DNA of 64,000 nucleotides from the NCBI GenBank assembly GCA_017311185.1, contig JAESUZ010003105.1, forward strand, positions 620,001 through 684,000, in the 5' to 3' direction. Positions 12,301 to 27,300 of the stretch are shown one piece after another (position 1 is the stretch's first letter; each line of letters opens with the position of its first letter). Source of the DNA: Proteles cristata cristata (Eukaryota; Chordata; Mammalia; Carnivora; Hyaenidae). The notes beneath the pieces are model-generated. The model was not told the origin of the DNA, searched no databases, and was given only the letters and a program-made list of their open reading frames with translations. Both the position numbers and the translations under genes were made by a program.

Positions 12301-15300
12301 TGTTCTCTTGACACTCTGATATTAGAGAAAAAAAGCACAATGTGAAAATTAAGAAACTGTCAAAGAGTTTGTAATGAATACAGATTTAAGAAAATGGTTT
12401 CCATAATAAAAATTTATACTCATGGAGATTCTTAAAATTAAAAAAAAATTTTAATAAAAGTAAAACTTAAATTGAAAACAAAGGAAAAGCCAAAGAAAGA
12501 TTTACTTGGACAAAGATCATTCCATAGGCAGAAATATGCCAAAAACATGAGCTATATATTAAAAACCAAAATATTTATGTTCTGGTGCAACACAACTGAA
12601 ATGTAAAATTAGCTTTGATTATAATTATCAGCACCATAGCACATCAATAATGAAACAAAATAAAATTAATCTTAAAATTCATAGGCTATTTTTTAGAAAT
12701 CTGCATGTGGTTTAAATAACTACATTCACTAATTTCAATGGGGAAGCTATGCAGGAAAACTTTGGTCCCATAGTCAAATGATGTAGAATGCAATGTAACT
12801 TTTCCCTGAAGATACACCTCATTATAATAAACTTAATCCACTGAGTGATAAAGCTTACCTGAACCAAAAATATAATAAGAAAATAAAAGTTTGCCACTCT
12901 TCTGAATTGTTCAAATAAATTTTTTGGAACAAAATTCCACACAGTATACTAGAAAACAGAGAGAGAAGGGTAAATTAACATTTAAAATAATATATGCCAC
13001 ATCAATGTAATAATAAGGAAAGTAAAATCAGATTTACAAAGTCCTTAGACAAAATTATGTAACTCCTGATGCTATAAAAACTATCTGGTTTCTTAAGAGT
13101 TTCAGAACTTTTATTCTATTCTTTTTTCTTCTACTATTTATTGGCAATTTTAGTGTAATTTTAAAAAGATAAGTTGGAACCTACCAATTCTGCTATTAAA
13201 TTCTTGAGTTTTTAGAAGTTGAAGAAGCCAGATCTAAAATAACATTTAATAATTTATTTTGGACTTTGGTTACATAAAACTAAGTGTAAAAATAAACAAA
13301 AGCTGATAAAAAGGCTGACACCAGATACAATTTATTTTCCATTTTATTTAGCTCAGTATCAGAAATAAAGGAAATTGTATAGCTATTTTATTATTCTTTG
13401 TTAAGTACAGAATATGGAAAAATACCTAGAATGTTAAAAAAATTCTTTACATAAGTGGTGGTATAATCACCGAGACTATCTTATAAAGGGCATGGAAATC
13501 TATCACAATGACAATTTTTAAAGTAAGACAGTCACTAAATGACCTTGGACTAATCTCTCTGAACCCTACTTTGTGCCTCTATAAATTGAAGATGATAACA
13601 ACCATATTTTATAGGGTTGTTATAAGGCTTAAATAAGCTAATATATTTATGATGCACTTAGGACAGAAACTGGCTCATACTAATTGCTACATGTCTGTTG
13701 TTATATTACTAATCAGCATATAAGCCTATAATACTATATTATAGGGAAGAGTGAAAGAGTACAAATTTTAGTTGTGTCACTACTCACAACACAACTTCAT
13801 ATATGAGACAGGGAAACACTTTATGGCACTGTTTACCCCATACATCCTCTCAGTAGAACGTAAGATCCCTAAGGCTAGAGACAGTGCTTTATTTACTGCT
13901 CTCTCTCTCGCACTTACCACTACTACTCAGCACATGGTTGGAGATCAAAACTTTAGAACAGATGAATATATACATACATACATAAAGGTGGAAATGAATT
14001 TTTTTTCAGATGACTATCCTGACACTATCTTGATGTCAGGCAATGAAGCCTTAGTGGTACTGACCCAATTCAAGATTTTTAAAGAGGCAGTTTACTTAAT
14101 TTTCTCTGGTGCAATGTAAGATGGTTCTAATTTCTGAACTTTGTTATTTCAAAAATTCACTTCTTAATCAGTTGTTTGAGATCTGAAATGTCCTTCCCCA
14201 TACGAACAATTTTATAAATAGGATTAGGCTCCCAGAAAAGCCCACAAAAGCCTATATGACCCAAGGATATATAAATAGTACAGTACCTAACAACATATTC
14301 TCTCAGATGAAATTATACTTTTTTTTTTAAATTTTTAATATTTTATTTATTTCTGAGAGAGAGAGAGACAGTGTGAGCAGGGGAGGGTCAGAGAGAGAGG
14401 GAGACACAGAATCTGAAGCAGGCTCCAGGCTCTGAGCTGATGGTAAGCACAGAACCCGACGTGGGGCTCAAACCCACGAACAGTGAGATCATGACCTGAG
14501 TCGAAGTCGGACGCTTAACTGACTAAGCCACTCAGGTGCCCCTATACTTTCAGTTCTAATCTGAAATAACTGAAATATATTTTCTTGTGGTAGTGGTAGT
14601 ACTAGTGGCTCTAGAATCTGAGACTAGGGATAATGTTCAGGGCTCTGGAGAGAAGAGAGGTAGATGCTTTCTAGTCACTGTTCAATGTATATCTCTGAAA
14701 TGATAATATTGGGTCATATCATCCCCAGCTGATCTTAACGGGTGTCCCTTAGTCACCAAATCAAATGTATAAAACTTTGTAGGAATCACGTTGGCAATGT
14801 CCTAAGTTTGCATCAATCTTTTAAAATCATAATGGTGAAAATATATTTTGTCTTCCAAAATCTTGAAAAGAACAACTATATAAATTGGCAGTAAGGTAGG
14901 TAATTGGTTTCAGGATATTTTCTTTGGCTAGTTCAAAAACGCATGGAAAAAGTCAGAATAAATTAAAATTTCTTATAAAAATTAGCTTACAAATATTAGG
15001 AACTGTTTTCTAAAATACAAGTCTATATCCTGTGCTTATCCTATCATATGTAGAGAAGAACTATAATGGAATAAATGTTAAACAATATAAAAATATTCTA
15101 AGAAAAATAATGATTATTCTTTAAAATTATTTTAATTATTATGTAATGGCCAATAAAATTAAATTAGAAGTATACTTCTAATAGCTTTTTTATAGCTATA
15201 ACTATACAATTGACCTTTTTTCCTCAAGTTCTGATATTAGTAAGAAAACCAACACATAATTATGAAATTACATCTCTGGCAAAGAAGTTTAAATATAAGA

Positions 15301-18300
15301 TAAGGTTGCTATTATGCTAAATTAAACAAAGATATATCAGGCACCTACAATGTATGACTCTTGCACTATAAGAGGAACAAAGAAGTTTTCACATAGAAGA
15401 AATTAAGAATAAATATCAATAGCTATATAGAAAATTAAAGTAAATGACGGAATATACAAAGAATTAAAATGAAAAGCAATCAGTAAGAAAGAAAAATTTA
15501 ATGAGGAAGGTCGTATTCAACATGGGCTTTAAGAAGGTAACATTCAACAAGCTGAAAATAGGGGGCAAAGAGAGAGAGACCATTTCAGGAAAAAAGGACA
15601 GCATGAACACAGGAAGAGAAGAGGAACATTCATCATGACTTTGTGGGAGAGAAAATAATACAGTCTGGAAGAGTTTAAGGGAATAATAAGGGGGTAGATG
15701 GGTCATACAAAGAGAATTTTTTTAAAAGCCTCATTTATGGTCAGGAAAAAATGGACACTGTATATAAATACCCACATTCCTGAATCTGTGATCAAAAATA
15801 TGAATTTTACATTTCTATAAAAACATGAAATCTATAATCTCTGCAAGAATATAGTCTACATTTAAAAAGAAGTGGTTATCAACATGAAATCACAGCAAAG
15901 GCACAGTAATAGGGAAGTTCAACATGGGTTTGTGGAATAGCAGATAATCTGGTTTGGAAGGGACATGAGAAAGCACTAGTGGAATAATAAGAGAACAAAG
16001 ATGAAGACAGTCCTTATAAGTAATGCTTATTTAAATATCTACAGTTTTGAAACTGTGGTCAAAAACCTGAATCCTAATACTGCTGCATATGAATACAATC
16101 ATATAAAGATATTTAATCCCCCAAATTTTCCAGAACTCTCAGCTTTCAATACTGGCAGAAGACTAAAGTGGTTCTGTGATTTGCAGCAGATGAGAATTAC
16201 AAAAACTAGATTTTGAAATGGATCCTGGAAAGTACTCAAAATATAGATAGAAACTGAAAGTTTAATTTTTTAAAAATGCAAGTGGAAGGAATACGAATTG
16301 TAAACTATGGCTTCTGAACCCGGAGACACTATCCAATTCTCACAGCAGCAAACAGTAGGGAGAAAAACTATGACAGATTTGAGTTCAGGGCTGGAAAAGT
16401 AGACAGAAATCTGAGAAGAAAATACTGGTAGTGAAAGAATTACGCAAGGAAAATGACCCAAATTCAGAATATAAACTATCCAAACCCAGGATGACAGCTA
16501 ACCTCTGCACCATAAAGGAGTGAACTACTGATATATGCAAAAACAAAGAAATTCAATCTCAAGATATAAACTATGAAAAGAAACCCAGGAAGATTCATAC
16601 TATACCTGACTGCACCATAAAGGAGTGAACTACTGATATATGCAAAAACAAAGATTAATCTCAAGATTACTATTACATGAAAAGAAGTCATAAACAGAAG
16701 ATTCATACTATATGACTATATGAAATTCTAGAAAAGGTAAAACTATAGTTATAGAAAACAGATCAGTGGTTGCTTCTGGTAGAGATGAGGAGGAGGGAGA
16801 CTGGCTGGTAACTTTTTACTTCTGGATATATTCTATACCTTAGTCGTGGTGGTCACATGATGCTATACATTTGTCAAAACTCATCAAATTGTACACTTAA
16901 AATTGGTGAATTTTATTACATATATATTATACCCAAAGTTTAAAAAAACCTTAAAATTTTCAAGAGGGACTTTTATTTCTTGCATGAGTTACTAAGAACT
17001 GTGTCATTAATCTAAAGCTCTTCTATTCCCCGAGATTCTAACATTTCCCCTTCCTGCCCTCTGCTTTAGAACCACTGTCCAAAACGACAGATCTCACTAA
17101 TGGGTATGTCGCATTTGTAAATAATGCGAAGGATGAAAAAAGGGGCAGAACAAAGAAATCACTGACCTAAGACAATATTCTTGGGAAAGAGGAGATCAGG
17201 ATGACAGAGAAAAAACTGGTTACTTTGGAAAGCAGAGAAGGAGCAGTACAAAGATGCTTCTTAAAGTGGTCTATTAAACAAAAAGCAATGATCTCAGGAG
17301 AACTCTTCCCTTAGTCTGATTCACATCCTCTCTATCTGCATTTTCCAACAGATAACCAGTAGTTGCATATGGCTCCTGATACTTAATTTAAAATAAATTA
17401 AAATTTAATTAAAAATTATGTTCTTTAACCACGGAAGAAGGGAAGGGGAAAAAAAGTTACAAACAGAGGAGGGAAGCAAATCATAAGAGACTCAAATACA
17501 GAGAGCAAACTGAGGATTGATGGGGGTGGTGGAGAGGGGAAAGTGGGTGATGGGCATTGAGGAGGGCACTTGTTGGGATGAGCACTGGGTATTGTATGGA
17601 AGCCAATTTAATAATAAATTACATGTAAAAAATTATGTTCTTCATTGGCATTCGCCATATTACAAGGCCTAACTAGCCCTATATAGCTACTAGCTATCAC
17701 AGTAGTACAGAAAATGTTTCCTTCATCATGAGAAAAGTTTACTGGGACAACATTATTACCCTGTAATCTTCAGCTTCAAAATAAACTTAGATATCTTAAA
17801 AATGCTATAGAAAAAAATGAAACAAGGAAGAATATGTGAGTGAAGCAGTACCTTGGCACTATTATATGAAAACTTGTTTACAGAAGAGTGATAAAATTAG
17901 AGGAAGTGAGCCTTTTAAGTCACACAGAACTGAGTTCAAACTCCAATCTTGTCACTTACTAGTGTGCAACCCTGGGTAAGTTATTTCTCAACACTTTAAT
18001 TAAAGAAATAAATATAAAATGAGTATAACACTTTGTAATAGCATTCTCTGTCAGGGTTGTTGCACGAATTAAATGATATGAGATGTACCTAACATAGTGC
18101 CTGGAACACAGTATAAATATTTAGTTCTTCAGTTTAATTGCAACTAGGGATAATTTTTGGCATGTTAGTTACCTGGTTTTAGCAATTGGCAACTCCTTTT
18201 ATTTCATAATTCCCCACTTTGGGTAAGATAAATTTAGCAAACAACATTTTCTTGAATTTTTAAGGATATAAATGTATACTGGAATACATAAATAAATCAC

Positions 18301-21300
18301 TCTGCAAAACAAAATGGAACATACGTACAGTTTAAGTGTTAATCCTTACCTTAGATGAAATGATCCGATTATCTATAAATTTCTGAGGTGTGTAAAGGCC
18401 ATTCTGAGGAAACCTGTTGGCTATGTAAATAGTTCTTGTGTCACTTTGATGTGGTGGGTCAAAACCCTAAGACCAAGCAAAAGAAAAATAATGTTCAACA
18501 AGGTTAGTTGTTAGGATTCTTTATTGCTGGTTTTACTTAACTGACCAGATTGCACATATTATTACTGGCCCTGAACTGCATATAGGCTCAATCCAACTAA
18601 TTATTAGCAGAGTTAAGGCATATACATTTTTCCTTCCCAGGTAAACTAGTATATTATCTTCAAATAAACACTAATTAGGTAATACTTCTGGTAATGAAAA
18701 ATAATCCATACTCTGATAGAAATGCTACCATAAAGGGGATAAAATTGTATAGAATATCTACAGAAGCATTTGAGGACGGTACTTCTTTCCTTCCCTTTCA
18801 TTCCTGGGTGTGAAGGATTCCTACTCAGTGATGTGGAAGTCCAGTGTACCTATGGCCTAATCAGCACCTACTACATCTGATGACAGTTTTATATTTTACT
18901 TCTTCCACACCCACATCAACTTGGTTTCAAAGAACTTTGATCCCCGAGACTCACAATGCACTGGGTAGGGTCTTGCCCAGATTCACTCCACATAATTATC
19001 TCTTTGTGGTAGTCATATTATCAGTTGAATCCCTGAAATGTGGATATGTAATTCTGGCCTCAAATTTAGGAAACCATTTCTCAAGTTACATTTAGCAATG
19101 ATTTCCAATGTAAAAGTTTTCACTGGGAAAAGAATACTGATACTTTATTCCCACAGAATTTTACTATTGTCCTAGGTGGCAAGTGAGTCTTCAAAACTCC
19201 TTTGGCAGATCTTGGGGATCCTATGACAGGATGGAAGCAATCACCAAAAGCAAGACTTTTTTTTGTGGTTCTAACTGCAATGATTTGAAATTTCTCATAT
19301 TTTTATTTTTTTCATGGCAGTCAATGGCTATTTAATATTGCTACTAAGTTATGAAAAAGTTAACTAAAACTGATAATTGTAATTACAATGATCCACTTGT
19401 AGACATTAATGACTATAATTTAGTAATCTATTAAGTAAGTAATGTCACTGCCATTTGATGCTTGGCATTCCTGTAAAATTTCCATTAAGTACATACATAC
19501 AGATGGTGGAAATTTCCATATTACCTAGAGGTCTATTTTATTTAGTACATCAGAATATTAACAGTGCTATATATAGGTTTTCAACTGCTGTTGTTCTTGG
19601 TTTAAAATTTTTTATTCTGTGATATTAGAAACAGCTGCTACAAGATTGTGAAAATTAAATTCATTTGTATGCTTCATAAAAAAACCATGAAGTTTCATTT
19701 TATTTGCTTATGCTATTTATAGTGATGACCACATTTTGTAGATGTGAATGTGCCATTATGTGTCTGATTTCACAATCAGTTTCTTCAAGGATAAAATATG
19801 GCATGCATATTTATCTTCCTCAAAGATTTCCTTTAAACATTTCACAATGTTTCCCTATAAGAACTTACTGGGGGGTGGAGGTCTCATAATCAGAGTTAGA
19901 ACTTATTGCTCTATCTAGAATACTGCAATCACCTTAAAGATATGTGCTATTGATTCAATCAACAAATATGTATTGAAGTTAAGTACTATGTTAATCCATG
20001 TAGGATTATGTGATTTGTTAACTACTCAAGCAAATCATAATATGCTCTAATTCAATAAATAAATGAATAAATAGAGAGTTTTACGTGCTACTGCTATAGT
20101 GTATAGCTGTATTTCTCAAAGAGGGTTCATAGGAAGTTTGCCAATAAAGTTCATAAAGTTTTAAGAGGGACACACTGGTAACTGGAACATTAGACTACAT
20201 GAAGCATATTTATTCCACATCCACTCTGAAACAATGTAAAAATAATAGTAAATTACATACCATGTATGTAAGCTTCTGGAATAAATTAAAGAAAAAAGAA
20301 AGTAAACTTGTGGGTATGAAAGAATATATAAATCTTTTTTTTAATTTTTTTTTTTTAATTTCTGAGAGAGACAGACAGCATGCGCAGGGGAGGGTCAGAG
20401 AGAGAGGGAGATACAGAATCTGAAACAGTCTCCAGGCTCTGAGCTGGCAGTCAGCAAGGAGCCCTATGCGGGGCTCAAACCCACAGACCGTGAGATCATG
20501 ACCTGAGCTGAAGACAGACACTTAACTGACTGATCCACCAGACGCCCCAAGAATATATAAATCTTTAGGAAGATGTCAAGACAACTGAGACTGAGAACCA
20601 CCGATATAGAATTTTTCATTAAACTCCACCAAGACTGGAATTTACTACTAAGTACATCTAAAGTTAAGAAACAAAGCACAAAACAAAGGCTCCCCCAAAA
20701 TATATATGTTAATTATGTATGTTACTATTGCAACATCTCATTCATGACTTTCCAGGATGCAAATATTTATCTTTCTCCATTCATCTCTACTGGTTGTACC
20801 AGTAATCACATACTAAAGTTTTGAAACTCTTTAGAATTCTACAATTATGTCATGGTGATATACTGAAATGTTCCAAAGATAAAATCAATTTTAAACTGAA
20901 TGTTAAAAGCAGAATCAGTATATTCCAAAATATCATTATTTAACTTTAGATAATTCCAAAAGGAGATGTTTTTCTTATTCCCAAAGATGCTGCAAAATCC
21001 ACTTATGTATTTTGAGTTTTTTCAGTTGTAATTAATTCACATCTCATTCAATCATTTTATAATCAATGGCATGCATATATGTGTGGGTGTGTTATTTTTT
21101 CCCACCCAAATGGTTAAATTTTATATTTGTGACTGCAGAAGTACAGCTAGCTGTCCCTTATCAAAATCAAACCTCTAACTTCAGTTCATTAGCATCACCT
21201 TCTCTGCAACAAATAAGCCAGCCACAAACAAAATAATAAGAAAAGAATGAAATTGTCTAAAAATAAAGTGACTTAGAGCGGATCCATAAATGGATTTCAG

Positions 21301-24300
21301 GTCTGTGAATCTCTGAAACTATATGCAAATTTGCGTAACATGTGCATTCCCCCCTCCCCCCCAGGAGAGTAAACACAGGTTTCATCAGTTTCTCATGATG
21401 TAAAGAAGTTTAAAATCACTTACCTAAAGGCTTGCTTTTGTAATCAGTAATCTCCATCTTAATATTGCAGATTTTAAAAACAATACGTTTCAATAACACC
21501 TTTACTCTTTAACAAGAGTAAAAACAAATATGTGACCAAAATTAAGTGTATAACTATACTGTTAGTGTGAAGTTTAAGTACAGTTTCACACTTTTCTAGC
21601 AAGCATTAACAGCAGGTCATGGCACCCAGAAAGAAACATAGTCTGAATTTCTTAATCTCTTACTCAAGGCTACATGCCAAGGCTGGCACACATTACATTT
21701 TCTGCTATCAGCTCAGACTACCCATTCACACCTTCGACCCCTTGATGCTAGCCTGCTCCTTTTTCCTCTGATTCATCTTGCCCTGGGCAAAGGAATTTGG
21801 ATAGATTAATACTATTCTAACCACCATAATTTTATTTTAATTCCTGCTAAAAAGTGGCACATAAGTTTTGGAAGCACACAAATTTAAATAATTTAAAAAT
21901 TAAAAACTCATATTCTATAAAAGTATGAAATTCAAAACTTTTTTCAATCATATGTTAATTTCATAGGTATTAAAAAAAATAGGTAAGGTGGAAAAAAAAT
22001 CTCATATAGCATTTGGGAACAAACTGACATCACATGGGATTGGTTTGAAAGAGATTCCTTTTGGAACCAAAAACTGTTGAGACCTAAGGAAACCAAATCA
22101 CTAAACAGCTTTATAATTTTTAGAAATTGGTCTTTGGGACACAGTAGTACTTGGAAATGAATCACTACATTTTACATTTTCATACCAAATATACCAGCCT
22201 CTCCATAATCTTAAAATCCCAAAGATTTTAGGAAAAATACAAACATTACAAATAAAAGCACTAACAATGATTAAAACTGTAGTCCTATAATTAAAGCTTT
22301 TACACTTCTTTAACATAACTAAGAAAATATCATCTTTAGAATTCATAGTGATCAAAGTACATCTGTGCTTCTTATTCTTATATGTGATCTATTTCCTTTA
22401 TAAAGAAAAAGGTTCAAGACAGACCACACACCAAAAAACCCAAACTCAAAAAAAAACCAAAAAAGCTTTAAAGTCAACACTGCAATACCACTGTTATTAA
22501 AATACATGAACAAAAGCTTGATTTTATCACATTCTTTAAATGACAGAAAGTAATTTTTGTTGGCTATATGCTCCAATGTACACAGGCACATGAAAATGGC
22601 CTAGTAAAAATAAAATGATTCTGGGGAAGAATGATTTAGTATATTTTACAAATCTATAAACTTAATTGTGAATTATTATTTCCTGGACATAAACTTTAAA
22701 TAAAATATAACTATATAAAGGTACTGTAAGGGCAAGATAATTTTACACTGTTAACAGAATAAAGGAAGGTGATAGAGAATAACTTAAAATGCTTGTGATG
22801 TAAACAAACAGAATAATTAAACATTTTTGTTTCCTGTTACATAATTTTCATCTTAGGACTAAGGCTGTTTGTCATCTATCAAACCAGTCTGGGCTTCCAC
22901 GAAGTTGGCTTAAATGCAAGGGTAGGTTAGGACTGACTAACTACAGGATATAAAATTTAATGTGATCTTAGACTCCAAAATTCTTAAATCATCTGTCAAT
23001 GCTTTATTACAGGAAGCTCATCTCTGACAGATTATGATATTACTTTCCAAACTTGATTTCCTGTTCCAAAATATACCTCAAGCAAAAGCCTCTTCATCCT
23101 TCAAGTTCTAGCTTAAGAGGTTCCTCTTTCTCAATGGAGCTTTCCCTGACACTCCTTTTTCCCCCAGAAACAAAGGAAGGCATTTATTATTATGCCCAAC
23201 AAACCTTTTATATAGTCTCATTATAGATTTTATTTTTTATTTTTTGTAATGTTTTATTTATTTCTAGGAGAGAGAGAGAGAGACAGCGTGAGCAGGGGAG
23301 GGTCAGAGAGAGAGGGAGTCTCACAGACTGAAACAGGCTCCAGGCTCTGAGATGGCAGTCAGCACAGAGCCCGATGCAGGGCTCGAACCCACGAACCGCG
23401 AGATCATGACCTAAGTGAAAGTCGGATGCTTAACCGACTAAGCCACCCAGGCACCCCTCATTATAGATTTTATTACACAGATTAGTAATCGCATGTCTAT
23501 ATATCCGGCTCCCCCTCCAGGCTATAAGATCTTTTTTAAGTTTATTTATTTATTTTGAGAGAAAGAGTATACAAGCAGGGGAGGGGCAGAGAGAGAGAAT
23601 CCCAAGCAGGCTCTACACTGTCAAAATGGAGGCCACTGTGGGACTCGAACTCAGGAACCAGTGAAATCAGGACCTGACCAGAAATCAAAAGTCAGAAGCT
23701 TAACTGACTGAGCCACCCAGGCGCCCCAGACTACAAGATCCTTAAAGACAGCATGTGCTAATCATTTAATGAATATTTACTGGACCACACCAAATTCTCT
23801 AGCTTTGAGGTTCTAAGTTTAGTTTTTAAATATCTTTAACAATTACTTTTCTTTTTTTTTTTTTTTTCCAGAGGTAAGTGTTATGCTTCAGCTCTGTCAT
23901 GTACTACTTAAGCATCCTTGGATGAAAATTTCCCTGTCTTAGCTTTTGTTTCTTTTTTTCCCCTTAAATAGTTTATTGTCAAGTTGGTTTCCATATAACA
24001 ATTACTTTTCTATCAAATTGAATTTAAATTCAAGAAAAAGGAAAAACTTTAAAAGTGATCCTGTAGAGTGAAATCCATTGTTAGTACTGAAAGAGAGGCT
24101 AATGAGAAGCTTTTCATTCTGTTGTTCCTAGATTTATTTTATTCTCATCAAAGCCATTTATAACTTTACAGTTGGTTGGAGTTCATTTCTAGATGTCAAA
24201 GAAACCAACTTCTATTAGGGATATGCAAATCAAAACCACAGATACCACGTACCACCCAATAGGATGGCTATTACCAAAACAGAAAATAATTAGTATTGGC

Positions 24301-27300
24301 AAAGATGTGGAGAAACTGAAATCCTTATATACTGCCAGTAGAAATGTAAAGTGGTACAGCCTCTGTGGAAATATTATGCAGACTCTTCAAAAGAAGTAAA
24401 CACAATAATCATATGATCCATTAATTCCACCTCTGGGTACATACAAAAGATGTGAAAGCAGAGACTTGAATACATATTTGTATACAGATAATACTGAATA
24501 GTACAAGTATTACAACAGTCATAAGGTGGATGCAACACAAGTGTATATTGACAGATGAATGGAAAAACAAAGTATGGTATACACAAACAACGAACTATTA
24601 TTCAGCCTCAAAAAAGGAAATTCTGACACATGCCACAACATGGATATACCTGGAAGACATTATAACAAGAACAAATGTTTTTTCTTTTATATAAAAAACA
24701 GCCAAATTCAGTTTGTCAGATGTTTAATGAAGAGGGAAACGGAGTTTGTGTTTAATGGGTACAGAGTTTCAGTTTGGGAAGATGAAAAAGTTCAGGAGAT
24801 GGACAGTGGTGATGGCTGCACAACAATGTGAATGTACCTAATGCCACAGAACAGTAAACTTGAAAATGGTTAAAATGGTAAATTTTATGTTATATATATT
24901 TTACCACAATTAAAAATATCAATTTTATCCATTTGAAATTTTCCCATGGATTTTCTGGATTAGAAGAGTCCTATTTGGTCACAATTCAACCATGATAATA
25001 ATGAATGTCTTTTGTCTGTCACATTGGTGTTTTCCATGTATGGCAACTGAGACATTTATGATAAAAATTAATGTGAGAGGCCATTTTAGTTTAGATCAAA
25101 TTTAGAAATCATAGACTAAGAACTCTAAATTTGATTTTTTGCTGTTGTTGTTCTGCCTATCAGATTGAACACTGGTTGGACAAGAAATAAACTGGTAAAT
25201 CCTCTGTGGTATCTAAATCAGAGATACATGAATAAAAAGAAATTTCACCCAGGTTTTTCAAATACTTCTGAGCCTTCACCTTCTCCCCTCACAATCGTAT
25301 ACAAAAATGGCAATGAAGATGGTTTTGTAGGTCCTCCTTAGAGTATCAGAAGCAATGGATTACAGCTCTGAGACAGGCTGGAAACACATAGTCAATCAAA
25401 AACCATATCGTTTACATAGTATATACAAATTTTAATATTTAAAAATATCAAGAACAAAGGTACAACCACAAAATTCTAAACAATCACATGAAAATGCATC
25501 TTGAAGTCAAAGAATAGAGACAGAGCATGAATTCTATTTAGTTATTTTGACAAGAACTGACACAAAAAGTAGGAGGAAAAAAGGGTGGAAGAAAGATACA
25601 CAATTGCCTCATTAATTTTATATACAGAAAACCTGATTTCAGGAATCTCAGAACCAAGAAACTGCTATTAAATAAACAACAGCAGAAGCAGCAATAACAA
25701 AAAGCAACAATCCTGTACTTCCTACCAGTCCCACCTTCCATAATCTAGAAATTTATCTTCCATTTGCCAAATTATGAAAAATTTTAATGTTGCTCAAGAT
25801 CTGTAATACTCTTGCTCTTACAGAGTGAAACCATATGCTGTTCCTGTTATCAAATAGGTACAATATAATACTAAGCATTATTTAGTAAATCAACCAAAGT
25901 AATACTGTTACTAAAATAATGTTCCTGGGGCGCCTGGGTGGCTTAGTTGGTTAAGAGTCCGACTTTCCGACTTTCGCTTAGGTCATGATCTCGCGGTTTG
26001 TGGGTTCAAGCCCCGCATCGGGCTCTGTGCTGACTGCCAGCTCGGAGCCTGGAGCCTGTTTCAGTCTGTGACTCCCTCTCTCTCTGACCCTCCCCTGCTC
26101 ACGCTGTCTCTCTCTCCTAGAAATAAATAAAACATTTAAAAAAAAAAATTAAATAAAATAAAATAATGTTCCTGAATGACCACATACTTTTCTCTACACG
26201 CTGTTCTCAACTCATGTATTTTTTTCTGATTGACTGTTTAAGTGTGTTTTCCTATTCTTATTCAAAGAACTGTATGTAGTAGTTCTCTATTACAGATAAA
26301 AGACTATATGACTCAAAGTCAAAACTCCTTTTGGGGAATGAGCCTACAAGAAGGAAGGAAGACTTCTAGGAACCATTTCATACCAAGCATTACTTGGCAT
26401 TACTTACCAAGTAAGTATTGGTATTGATTTTCACAGTGATTGAAGGAGGGTACACTGACAGTAAGTGGATGGATGGGTAGGTACGGCAGAGATATTAGAC
26501 ATTCTGCAGTGCATTGTAGAGTCCTTCCAACAAACTTTCAAATGCCCTGCCTGATATCTGCATTGGTAGAAAATCTCTTCAGAATAATATGAATCTCTAT
26601 TTAAATAAAAACGCAAAATACTTTGTATGGATTTACTAATTTTTCAAGAATGTAACTACCACATAAACCGAAGGAAGATAATAGTTTGATTTGTTAGAAC
26701 TTTGTAAACAGTTGTTCACTGTTTCAGGAAATTGCATCACCAAAAGAAATGTCACTTGAAGTTGAGTCACCCATACAGGCATACCTATTTTATTGCATTT
26801 TGCAGATACTGTGTTTTTCACAAATGGACTTTGTGGCAACCCTGTGTCAACAATCTATTGGAACCATTTTTCCAACAGCACTTGCTTTTTCTTCATGTCT
26901 CTGTGTCACATTTTGGTAAGTCTTGCACTATTTCAAACTTCATTATTGTTACATTTGTTATAATGATATGTGATTAGTGATCTTTGACATTACTATTGTA
27001 ATTTTATGGGGCACCATGAACTCTACCTAAAGATGGTGAACTTCATCAATAAATTGGTATGTATGCTCTGACTGCTCCATTCTCTTTCTCTCCTTAGGCC
27101 TCCCTATATCGTGAGACACAACAATGCTGAAATTAATAACCCCACAATGACCTCCAAGTGTTCAAGTGAAGGAGTTACATGTCTCTTACTTTTTATCAAA
27201 TTTAGAAATGATTAAGCTTAGTGAAGGCATGTCAAAAGCTGATATGGGCCAAAAGCTAGGCCTCTTGTACCAGTTATTCAAGCTGTGAATGAAAAGAAAA

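Larger units (their letters stand above)
12949..18349 (-). other. ATP11B intron 2
   Basis: 5.4 kb. It contains a MIR remnant (13535-13690), a SINEC (14321-14542), a local 105-bp tandem duplication and L1M-like tail (16490-16960), a hAT-like element split by an L1 end (17343-17730), and another MIR (17905-18125). Stretches 14550-16480 and 16960-17340 show nothing I can name with confidence. Confidence 0.85.

Noticed and set aside
15440..16010. Two stretches sharing CAACATGGG and GGAATAATAAG about 390 bases apart
   Set aside because: They may be a decayed duplication or an unknown old repeat, but similarity is patchy and I could not define a unit or boundaries.
25928..26010. tRNA-like head regions with A-box and B-box-like motifs
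   Set aside because: These are the tRNA-derived heads of SINEs; they are followed by the SINE body and do not fold as intact tRNA genes.
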